NCBI RefSeq assembly: GCF_016862795.1
Contig: NZ_BONQ01000118.1
Location: forward strand, 33,577 to 97,576
DNA: 64,000 nucleotides
Direction of reading: 5' to 3'
Origin: Dactylosporangium siamense
GTDB taxonomy: Bacteria; Actinomycetota; Actinomycetes; Mycobacteriales; Micromonosporaceae
Every line of letters begins with the position of its first letter. Position 1 is the first letter of the stretch. This document shows positions 27,062-34,197 of this stretch, one piece after another. Position numbers and translations under genes: made by a program. The notes beneath the pieces were generated by a model. The model saw only the letters and a program-made list of their open reading frames with translations, had not been told where the DNA came from and searched no databases.

Positions 27062-27870
27062 GCCGTGATCCGGGGGAGGCCGGCGGCGGCGCTGAGCGCG
27101 TCGAGCTCGCGGGTGAGCTCGGCGGCGGGTGGGTAGCGGCCGTCGCGTTCGAGCATCAGCGCCGGTGGGGTGGTCCGCGCGCACAGCTCCTTGACCAGGT
27201 CGAGGACCTCCGGCGGGGTCGCGTCGGTGTGGGTGTCGTGGTAGAGGCCGTCGTGCTCGGCACCGCCCGCGACGTGCACGTAGGCGATCCGGTCGAGGGG
27301 GAGCGCGTCGAGCAGGTCGGTCGGGGACTCGTCGCGGTTGCGGGCGTTGGCGTAGACGTTGGCGACGTCCAGCAGGAGCGGGCAGCCGGTCCGGTCGAGG
27401 ATCTCGGTGAGGAACTGCGCCTCGGTCAGCTCCGGGTCGGGCCAGTCGAACAGGGCCGCGATCGGCTCCAGGGCCAGGGCGACGCCGCCGAGCGCGGCCT
27501 GGGTGCGCCGGACGTTGGCGACGATCGCGTCGACGGCCTCCCGGGTGCGGGGCACCGGCAGCAGGTGCCCCGCCTCGACGCCGCCCGCCCGCACGAACGC
27601 GATGTGCTCGCTGACCAGCGGCGAACGCAGCAGCTCGGCGCACCTCGCCAGGTGCGCGGCCCGGGCGTCGTCGACGGGTTCGGCCCCGCCGAGGGACAGC
27701 TTGACGCCGTGCGGCACGACCCGGACGCCCCGCTCGACGAGGTCCATGAGCAGCTCCGGCGGATGCCGGAGGTGTACGGACTCCGCGACGACCTCGGTGA
27801 ACCGCAGCCCCGGCAGGGTGGCGACGTAGCCGGCGATCTCGGGTCGCCAGCCGATGCCGACGCCGGTCAT
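27058..27870 (-). CDS. DUF692 multinuclear non-heme iron oxidase (MNIO)
   Basis: 270 residues, TIM-barrel family. Expected metal-binding segments are present: GIGWRPEIAGYV at the start, VPHGVKLSLGG, SEHIAFVRAG, ALEPIAALFDW, LLLDVANVYANARN, YVHVAGGAEH and YHDTHTDATP. MNIOs oxidise cysteine or other residues of ribosomal peptides (for example methanobactin, TglH and bufferin pathways). Here the gene overlaps a TIGR04222 gene with a Cys-rich tail upstream and a small partner downstream, each by 4 bp, which is the usual substrate-enzyme-partner layout. The ATG at 27870 lies in an ATGA overlap. Confidence 0.9.
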   Translation of the reverse strand: MTGVGIGWRPEIAGYVATLPGLRFTEVVAESVHLRHPPELLMDLVERGVRVVPHGVKLSLGGAEPVDDARAAHLARCAELLRSPLVSEHIAFVRAGGVEAGHLLPVPRTREAVDAIVANVRRTQAALGGVALALEPIAALFDWPDPELTEAQFLTEILDRTGCPLLLDVANVYANARNRDESPTDLLDALPLDRIAYVHVAGGAEHDGLYHDTHTDATPPEVLDLVKELCARTTPPALMLERDGRYPPAAELTRELDALSAAAGLPRITA

Positions 27871-28817
27871 CCCCCGCACCCTCCGCCGCCGCCCCCGCAG
27901 CTGGACCCGCCGCCGCACGAGCTGGAGCTCGACGAGCAGCTGCTGCTGGAGGAGCTCGAGTCGGAGCTGGAGCCGGAGTCCCAGCCGCCGAAGTCACCGC
28001 CGCCGCCGCTGGCCGCGACGTGCCGCTGCAGCTCGGCGGCCTCCGCGAACTCGGGGTCGGCGAGGAAGAACGCGCCGGCGCCGAAGAGCCCGATGCTCAG
28101 CGCCGCAGCCTCCGGGCCGTAGGTCCGCCATGACGGCGACTGTCGCGGCGACAGGTGGTGCGCCCGCATCCGCATCCGGGCCAGCAGCCGCCTGGCGTTG
28201 GTGGCGACCCGCGGCACCCGCAGGAAGAGCAGCGCGATGAACAGCACCGGCAGCACGAGCATCAGCAGGAAGCCGACCGGGCGGTCGTTGAGGACGCCGG
28301 CGACGATCCGGGCGACGCCGAGCGCGACGGCCGCGAACACGATGAGCGACCCGGTCCGCACGGCCCGGCGCCGGTCCTCGTCGAGCAGCCAGCCGGCCAG
28401 CTTGAGCTGCTCCTCGGCGCGGTTGAGCACGTCGATGACGGCGGCGTCGGTCTGGACGGTGCGCGCGGTGACGCCCCGGCCGGTGGCGGCGATGATGGCC
28501 CGGTCGAGCTCGTTGGCGCCGGCCGGCGTGCGGTCGGTCTGCCGCAGCGTGCCCCGGCTGTCCGCGTCGATGGCGCGGGCGGCGCGCAGGGCGGCGAGGG
28601 AGCTGTAGACGGCCAGCTTCCGGTCGCCGGTGATCAGTGCGGCCTGGGTCGGGGTCAGGTCCCGGGCCCGGCGCATCGAAGGCCCGCGCAGCGCTGCGCG
28701 GCGCCAGATGAACGCGGTGATGATCGCGAGCACGGCGAGCCCGGCATACAGCCACAGGAAGTCCGGGCCGGCGATGCCCCAGGTGTCACCGGCTCCCGCC
28801 ACGATCGATGTCCTCAT
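27867..28817 (-). CDS. TIGR04222 membrane protein with Cys/Ser/Gly-rich tail, probable MNIO substrate
   Basis: 316 residues. An N-terminal helix (FLWLYAGLAVLAIITAFIW), a soluble middle and two further helices (about 180-220) are typical of the TIGR04222 domain. After residue about 268 the sequence becomes low complexity: a Gly-Asp-Trp segment, a Ser run, then four Cys spaced as C-S6-C-GGGSS-C-G6-C-GG at the very end. Such tails beside a DUF692 gene look like core peptides. The tail would be modified by the adjacent oxidase; this is inference. Confidence 0.88.
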   Translation of the reverse strand: MRTSIVAGAGDTWGIAGPDFLWLYAGLAVLAIITAFIWRRAALRGPSMRRARDLTPTQAALITGDRKLAVYSSLAALRAARAIDADSRGTLRQTDRTPAGANELDRAIIAATGRGVTARTVQTDAAVIDVLNRAEEQLKLAGWLLDEDRRRAVRTGSLIVFAAVALGVARIVAGVLNDRPVGFLLMLVLPVLFIALLFLRVPRVATNARRLLARMRMRAHHLSPRQSPSWRTYGPEAAALSIGLFGAGAFFLADPEFAEAAELQRHVAASGGGGDFGGWDSGSSSDSSSSSSSCSSSSSSCGGGSSCGGGGGGCGG

Positions 28818-28893
28818 GGGGTCAGTGTGGGTCCGGTTGTCCAGCAGCGCCCGTCACCGGATGGACACTTGAGGAAACCTTGTGACCGGGTCG

Positions 28894-29481
28894 TCACGAC
28901 CTTCGGACGGCGCCCTCGACCAGGTTGAGGACGGCCTCGAGGTCGTGCACCGGGCGCCCGGTGGCCAGGTGCAGCACGAGGCCGTCGTATGCGAGCTCGA
29001 GGAACTGGGCGAGGATCCCGATCGGCACGTCGGCGCGCAGGACTCCCGCCTCCCGTTGGCGCTGGAGCCGCTCGCGGGTCGCCTCGGCGACGGCCTCGGA
29101 ACGGGCCGCCCAGCGTTTCGCGAACTCGGGGTCGGTGCGCAGCCGGCGGGACACCTCCAGCTGGCTGCCGAGCCAGCCGGCGACGTCGCCCCCGTCGTCG
29201 GTGGTCGTGGCCGCCCGGTGCAGCAGGTCCCGCATGACCTGGACGAGGCCGTGCTGGGCGACCGTGGCTACCATGGTCGCGGCGTCGTCCTCGGCCACGG
29301 CGAGGAAGAGCGAGTCCTTGTCCCGGAAGTGGTGGAAGATCGCGCCGCGGGACAGGCCGATCTCCTCTTCGAGCCGCCGCACGGTGGCGCCCTCGTAGCC
29401 GTGACGGGCGAAACAGGTCCGCGCGCCGGTGAGGATCTCCTTCCGGCGTGCGTCGAGCTGGTCCTGGCTCACCCTGGGCAC
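28894..29481 (-). CDS. acnR: AcnR, TetR-family repressor of aconitase
   Basis: 195 residues from GTG 29481 (VPRVSQDQLDARRKEILTGA). The TetR HTH is EGATVRRLEEEIGLSRGAIF followed by HHFRDKDSLFLAVA, the highly conserved AcnR signature known from Corynebacterium, where AcnR represses acn. Here the aconitase gene is about 8 kb away rather than adjacent. The promoter looks leaderless: CATAAT ends 7 bases before the GTG and a GTGCCA -35-like box lies 18 bases further up, with the operator between them. Confidence 0.9.
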   Translation of the reverse strand: MPRVSQDQLDARRKEILTGARTCFARHGYEGATVRRLEEEIGLSRGAIFHHFRDKDSLFLAVAEDDAATMVATVAQHGLVQVMRDLLHRAATTTDDGGDVAGWLGSQLEVSRRLRTDPEFAKRWAARSEAVAEATRERLQRQREAGVLRADVPIGILAQFLELAYDGLVLHLATGRPVHDLEAVLNLVEGAVRRS

Positions 29482-29494
29482 GAGACTGATTATG

Positions 29495-29513
29495 CAAGCC
29501 GTACATACGGTTT
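29495..29513 (-). promoter_or_regulatory. Putative AcnR operator in the acnR promoter
   Basis: On the minus strand the site reads AAACCGTATGTACGGCTTG, with the palindrome CCGTATGTACGG at its centre. It lies between the -35-like and -10-like boxes of acnR, where binding would block polymerase, so autorepression is expected. The acnA upstream site at 40151-40169 matches it at 16 of 19 positions. It also sits between acnR and the divergent HAD gene. Confidence 0.65.
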
Positions 29514-29606
29514 GGCACATCGCTGCACGCTCCGGGACGGCACGTTGAGCCAATCCTGTGGAAACAGCATCTGTTCGTTGTCATTCGGGTCACGTAACCT
29601 GCCCGC

Positions 29607-30254
29607 GTGCCCCTGTTGTTGCTCTCCCTGGACGACACCCTGCTGGACAGGGCAGGGGCGTTCCGCGCATGGGCGACCGACTTCCTGGGACGGGTCGGCG
29701 CACCCGCCTACGACCTGGACTGGCTGCTGTCCGTCGACGCCGACGGGATGGGGTCCACCTGGGACGTCGCCGAGGCGATCAAGGAGCGCTACGGCCTGCG
29801 TGAGGCGGCGATCGACCTGGTCGAGGAGATCCGGGGCGAGCTGATGGGCCGGGTCCGTCTCGACCCGCTGACCGCGTGCGCCCTCGCGATCGCCGAGGAC
29901 GCCGGCTGGGTGCCGGTGGTCGTGACCAACGGCGAGACCCGGCAGCAGGAGGAGAAGCTGCGCAAGACCGGGCTCGACCGGTACCTCGCGGACTGGATCA
30001 TCTCCGAGGACGTGGGGGTGCGGAAACCCAATCCGCGGATCTTCGCGATCGCCGCGGAACGGGCGCGGATGCGGCTCGGTGGGGCGTGGCTGATCGGTGA
30101 CAGCCCCGAAGCGGACATAGGGGGCGCGGCGGGCGTCGGGATGCGCAGCGTCTGGCTGCACCGCGGCCGCCGGTGGTCCGAGCCCCGCTACGCGCCGACC
30201 CGGACCGCGGACGGGGTGATCGCCGCGATCGCCGAGGTCATGGCCTCGCGGTAA
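29607..30254 (+). CDS. HAD-superfamily protein with Asp nucleophile replaced by Ser
   Basis: 215 residues from GTG 29607. The fold marks are present: motif II VVVTNGETRQQEEKL, motif III Lys in GVRKPNPRIFAIAAE and motif IV LIGDSPEADIGGAAGVGM. Motif I reads LLLLSLDDTLLD, so Ser7 occupies the position of the nucleophilic Asp, and only the second Asp (acid/base, Asp9) remains. A normal phosphoaspartate intermediate should be impossible. It may be a non-catalytic phosphate-binding protein, or be degenerate. Divergent from acnR. Confidence 0.85.
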   Translation: MPLLLLSLDDTLLDRAGAFRAWATDFLGRVGAPAYDLDWLLSVDADGMGSTWDVAEAIKERYGLREAAIDLVEEIRGELMGRVRLDPLTACALAIAEDAGWVPVVVTNGETRQQEEKLRKTGLDRYLADWIISEDVGVRKPNPRIFAIAAERARMRLGGAWLIGDSPEADIGGAAGVGMRSVWLHRGRRWSEPRYAPTRTADGVIAAIAEVMASR

Positions 30255-30412
30255 ATCGCTTGACGCTCCCGGGTGGGTGCGCGAGAGTGCTTGGGAGCTT
30301 CGCATCTTCGCGAGGGTCGGACTGAGAGAGGGGGGTGGGTAAGCATGACTGCCGTCACGGCGCGATTCCGCATGCCGACTTCCGCTTCCTTCTCAGTCCT
30401 GGAGACCTCGCG

Positions 30413-31318
30413 TTGCGTGACAACGACTCTTTTGGCACGTCTGCACCACTGAACCGCCGCCGTCGCAAGTTCGACGACGACGACCCGACCTTCGTCAAGC
30501 GCTTCTCCCCGTCCACCGATCCCGTCTGGGACGAGGTCGAGGAGGAGACCGGCTGGTCCTCGTGGAGCGCGCCCGGCGTGCAGCACGGACCCGCCCCGAT
30601 CCCCGACTGGGTGATCACCGAACACGCCGCCAAGGACACCGACCGCGGCGTGCTCAAAACCGGCAAGGAAGCCGACGTCCACCTGGTGGAGCGCGGCATC
30701 CCGGACACCGACCGGCGGGTCCTGCTCGCCGCGAAGCGCTACCGGTCCTCCGAGCACCGCCTCTTCCACCGCGACTCCGGCTACCTCGAGGGCCGCCGGG
30801 TCCGCGAGTCCCGGGTGACCCGGGCGATGGCCGGGCGCACCGCGTTCGGCCGGGAGGCGATCGCGGGACAGTGGGCGCAAGCCGAGTTCGGCGCGCTCGC
30901 GCAGCTGTGGGAGCTGGGCGTCAGCGTCCCGTACCCGGTGCAGCTGCTCGGCACGGAGGTCATGCTGGAGTTCATCGGCGACGCCGACGGCACGGCCGCG
31001 CCGCGGCTCGCCCAGACCCGGCCCGACCAGGACCTCCTGGCCGACCTGTGGTGGCAGCTGGTCGACGGGTTGCGGGTGCTCGCCCGCGCCGGGGTCGCCC
31101 ACGGTGACCTGTCGCCGTACAACACCCTCGTCCACGGGGGGCGGCTGGTCATCATCGACCTGCCGCAGATCGTCGACGTGGTGATCAACCCGAAGGGGCC
31201 GGACTTCCTGGCCCGCGACGTCGCCAACATGGCGAAATGGTTCACCGGCAAGGGCTTCACCGTGGACCCGGAGCCGCTGATCGTGGAGCTGCTGCACGAC
31301 GCGGGGATGCGGGTCTGA
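30413..31318 (+). CDS. RIO1-type atypical serine kinase/ATPase
   Basis: About 301 residues from TTG 30413 (GGAGA 7 bases upstream), beginning LRDNDSFGTSAPLNRRRRKF; a GTG at 30335 would add 26 residues and cannot be excluded. The RIO domain has the ATP Lys in LLAAKRYRSSEH, a degenerate P-loop STGKEADVH-like LKTGKEADVHLVERG, catalytic VAHGDLSPYNTLVH and metal-binding LVIIDLPQIVD. The N-terminus is acidic and Arg-rich. In eukaryotes RIO kinases act in ribosome biogenesis; in actinobacteria the role is open. A strong hairpin follows the stop. Confidence 0.88.
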   Translation: MRDNDSFGTSAPLNRRRRKFDDDDPTFVKRFSPSTDPVWDEVEEETGWSSWSAPGVQHGPAPIPDWVITEHAAKDTDRGVLKTGKEADVHLVERGIPDTDRRVLLAAKRYRSSEHRLFHRDSGYLEGRRVRESRVTRAMAGRTAFGREAIAGQWAQAEFGALAQLWELGVSVPYPVQLLGTEVMLEFIGDADGTAAPRLAQTRPDQDLLADLWWQLVDGLRVLARAGVAHGDLSPYNTLVHGGRLVIIDLPQIVDVVINPKGPDFLARDVANMAKWFTGKGFTVDPEPLIVELLHDAGMRV

Positions 31319-31328
31319 GCACCAGCGT

Positions 31329-31358
31329 GGCCCGCCCGGTGTTGTGGCCGGGCGGGCC
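31329..31358. terminator. Hairpin terminator between RIO kinase and MFS genes
   Basis: A perfect 11-bp GC stem, GGCCCGCCCGG with CCGGGCGGGCC, closes an 8-base loop (31340-31347) 10 bp after the RIO stop. It lacks a T-run on either side, as is common in actinobacteria, and can serve the convergent MFS gene as well. Confidence 0.7.
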
Positions 31359-31437
31359 GCGGGTGAAAGCGGCGGGGAGGGTCGGTCCGCCGCTTCCGTC
31401 TGTGCAGGGTTTCTACCTTGCTCAGTTCACGAGGGCC

Positions 31438-32967
31438 TCAGCCCATGTGGACGGCGCCCTCCGCGGGCACGTCGTCCTTGCCTGCCTTGACGAACACGAT
31501 GACGATCACGGCGGCGACGACCAGCAGGGCCGAACCCCACCAGAACGCCGTCACGTAGCCGTGCACCATCGACTCCAGCTGGGTGGCCTGCGGGTTCGGT
31601 GCCTGCGCGTGGTCCTTGTAGTACGAGGTGGCCGCGGTGATCGCCACCGTGTTCAGCAGCGCCGTGCCGAGCGACCCGCCGACCTGCTGGCTGGCGTTGA
31701 CCACGGCGCTCGCCGCGCCCGCGTCGTGCTCGTCGACGCCGACCAGCGCGATGTTGCCCAGCGGCACGAACGTGCAGCCCAGACCGAAACCGAGGATCAG
31801 CATCGAGGGCAGGACGTGGGTCGCGTACGCGGTGTCCACGCCGATGCGGGTCAGCAGGATCATGCCGATCGCCGCGACGACCCCGCCGGTCGCCATGATG
31901 GGCTTCGGTCCGATCTTCGGCAGCAGCCCGCTGGACAGGCCGGCGGCGATCAGCACACCGACGCTGATCGGCAGCGTCCGCACCCCCGACTGCAGCGGCG
32001 TGTAGTGCAGCACCAGCTGGAAGTACAGGCTGACGAAGAACACCGCACCGATGAACCCGGCGCCGATCAGGGTCGAGGCGAGGTACGCGCCGCCACGGGT
32101 GCGCTGCAGCACCACCCGCATCGGCAGCAGCGGGTTCTTGATCCGCGTCTCGACGACCACGAACAGCGCCAGCAGGAGCAGCGCCACCCCGATCAGGCCG
32201 AGCGTGACGGGGGAGGTCCAGCCGTACTTGAGCTGCTGCCGGGCGTCGGTCTCGCCGGCCTTGGTGAAGCCGTACACGAGCAGGCTCAGGCCCAGCGTCG
32301 CGAGCACCGCGCCCGGGATGTCGTACTTCGTGTTGCCCTGCGCCTTGCTCTCCGGGACGATCCGGACGGCCAGGACGATCGCGATCACCGCCACCGGGAT
32401 GTTGACCAGCAGGCACCAGCGCCAGTTCGCGTACTCGGTGAGCACCCCGCCGAGGACCAGGCCGAGCGCGGCGCCACCGCCGGCGATCGCGCCGTAGACC
32501 CCGAACGCCTTGGCCCGCTCCTTCGCGTCGACGAACAGCACGCTCAGCAGCGCCAGGGACGCCGGCGCCAGCAGCGCGCCGAACACCCCCTGCAGGGCGC
32601 GGGCCAGGAACAGCGACGTCTCGTCCCAGGCGGCGCCGCCGAGCGCGGAGGCGATCGCGAAGCCGAGGATGCCGACCACGAACGTGCGCTTACGGCCCCA
32701 GTAGTCCGCGACCCGGCCGCCGAGCAGCAGCAGGCCGCCGAACGTCAGCGTGTACGCGGTCACCACCCACTGCTGGTTGGCGTCGCTGATGCCGAGGTCG
32801 GCCTTGGCGTGCGGGAGGGCGACGTTGACCACGGTGGCGTCCAGCACCACCATCAGCTGCGCCACCGCGATGATCACCAGCGCGAGCCACCGGCGGGGAT
32901 GCGCGTGCAGCGGCACCGTTTCCCGCAGCTCGTGCTTACCGTGATGTTCCGTCGCCACGTGGCTCAT
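31438..32967 (-). CDS. MFS drug exporter, DHA2 (14-TM, EmrB/QacA) family
   Basis: 509 residues with about 14 membrane helices. Motif C-like and antiporter marks are MVVLDATVVNVALPHAKADL (helix 1), LLLLGGRVADYWGRKRTFV (motif A, loop 2-3) and a GGGAALGLVLGGVLTEYANW segment (motif C). It probably exports drugs or toxic metabolites using the proton gradient. ATG 32967 follows an AGGAGGGGA ribosome-binding site. GACC-N7-GGTC in the short upstream region (about 32986-33000) may be an operator. Confidence 0.92.
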   Translation of the reverse strand: MSHVATEHHGKHELRETVPLHAHPRRWLALVIIAVAQLMVVLDATVVNVALPHAKADLGISDANQQWVVTAYTLTFGGLLLLGGRVADYWGRKRTFVVGILGFAIASALGGAAWDETSLFLARALQGVFGALLAPASLALLSVLFVDAKERAKAFGVYGAIAGGGAALGLVLGGVLTEYANWRWCLLVNIPVAVIAIVLAVRIVPESKAQGNTKYDIPGAVLATLGLSLLVYGFTKAGETDARQQLKYGWTSPVTLGLIGVALLLLALFVVVETRIKNPLLPMRVVLQRTRGGAYLASTLIGAGFIGAVFFVSLYFQLVLHYTPLQSGVRTLPISVGVLIAAGLSSGLLPKIGPKPIMATGGVVAAIGMILLTRIGVDTAYATHVLPSMLILGFGLGCTFVPLGNIALVGVDEHDAGAASAVVNASQQVGGSLGTALLNTVAITAATSYYKDHAQAPNPQATQLESMVHGYVTAFWWGSALLVVAAVIVIVFVKAGKDDVPAEGAVHMG

Positions 32968-33051
32968 GCGCGATCCCCTCCTTCGACCATTGAAAGGTCT
33001 AGTCGGGGAACATTTCCGGGGTTCGCGCAGGCCCGCCGCTTGAGATCACGA

Positions 33052-34005
33052 TCACGGAATAATGAGCAGCTTCCCGGTCGTCCGGCGGCCTTCGAGCTCG
33101 GTGTAGGCGTCCCGCGCGCCGTCGAGCGGGTGCCTCTTCGTCACGGCGACGTCCACCACCCCGTCGGTGATCCACCCGAACAGTGTCCCGGCGCGCTCCA
33201 GCAGCTCGTGCCGGGCGGCGATGAAGTGCACGAGCGTGGGCCGGGTGAGCGAATACGAGCCCTGCATGAGCCGCAGCGGGTCGAACGGCGGCACCTTCCC
33301 GCTCGCCGCGCCGAACAGCACCAGCGTGCCCCGCGGCCGCAGCGCCTCGAGGCTGAGGTCGAACGTGTCCTTGCCCACGCCGTCGTACACCACGGCGGCG
33401 CCGTCGCTGACCTCACGGACCGCGGCGACAGCGTCGCTGTAGGCGACGGCCCGCACGGCGCCGTCGGCCCGGGCGATGTGCCGCTTCTCCTCCGTGCTCG
33501 CCGTCGCCACGACCCGCCCGCCGAGGTGGGTCACGATCCTGGTCAGCAGCCGGCCCATCCCACCGGCGGCGGCGTGCACCAGGACGGTGTCACCGGCGCG
33601 CACTGCGTAGGAGTCGTGCGTCAGGTAGTGCGCCGTGAGGCCCTGCAGGATCGCCGCGGCCGCCTGCTCGGTGCTGATCTCCTCGGGTACGGGCACCAAC
33701 CGGTCCGCCGGGACCACCGCCTGCTCGGCGTGGCTGCCCGGCACGCCAGTCCAGGCGACCCGGTCACCGGGGGAGAGGCCCTCGACGCCGTCGCCGAACC
33801 GCAGCACCGTGCCGGCGCCCTCGCTGCCGAGCGTGAACGGCAGGTCGACCTGGTACATGCCGGTGCGCTGATAGACGTCCATGAAGTTGACGCCGCTCGC
33901 CTCGACCAGCACCAGCACCTCACCGGGCCCCGGCTCCGGGGCGGGCAGGTCCTTGACCTGCAGCACCGACTGGTCGCCGTGCTCCTCGAACACCACCGCG
34001 CGCAT
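33052..34005 (-). CDS. NADPH:quinone reductase-like zinc-independent MDR enzyme
   Basis: 317 residues from ATG 34005, with AGGGGTG 5 bases upstream; an ATG 15 bases earlier (34020) also has a ribosome-binding site. The protein is a zeta-crystallin-type medium-chain reductase: MRAVVFEEHG start, ASGVNFMDVYQRTGMY, a Rossmann loop VHAAAGGMGRLLTRIV and a KLLIIP end. The structural-zinc cysteines are absent, as expected. It reduces quinones or other alpha,beta-unsaturated carbonyls with NADPH. It is divergent from the Hsp70 fusion gene. Confidence 0.92.
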   Translation of the reverse strand: MRAVVFEEHGDQSVLQVKDLPAPEPGPGEVLVLVEASGVNFMDVYQRTGMYQVDLPFTLGSEGAGTVLRFGDGVEGLSPGDRVAWTGVPGSHAEQAVVPADRLVPVPEEISTEQAAAAILQGLTAHYLTHDSYAVRAGDTVLVHAAAGGMGRLLTRIVTHLGGRVVATASTEEKRHIARADGAVRAVAYSDAVAAVREVSDGAAVVYDGVGKDTFDLSLEALRPRGTLVLFGAASGKVPPFDPLRLMQGSYSLTRPTLVHFIAARHELLERAGTLFGWITDGVVDVAVTKRHPLDGARDAYTELEGRRTTGKLLIIP

Positions 34006-34153
34006 ATGCACCCCTGTCATTAGCTCCCCGGGGCTGGCGCCCCGCGGTTCCGTGGGGGTTCCCACCCCACACCCCCCATGCGACGCTGCGCGCCGCACTC
34101 AACCTCTGCGTCGTGTCGGCTTCCTGTCTACCCCAAACCGCCGATCGGAAATG

Positions 34154-34172
34154 TCGTACCGCTGCCGTACGA
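34154..34172. promoter_or_regulatory. Inverted repeat TCGTAC-N7-GTACGA in the qor/Hsp70 divergent promoter
   Basis: Perfect 6-bp arms at 34154-34159 and 34167-34172. TACGAT (34168-34173), a likely -10 box for the Hsp70 gene, overlaps the right arm, so a factor bound here would control that gene and perhaps the divergent oxidoreductase. Confidence 0.4.
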
Positions 34173-34197
34173 TCCCGGGGTCTTTGGAGGTGAGCAC

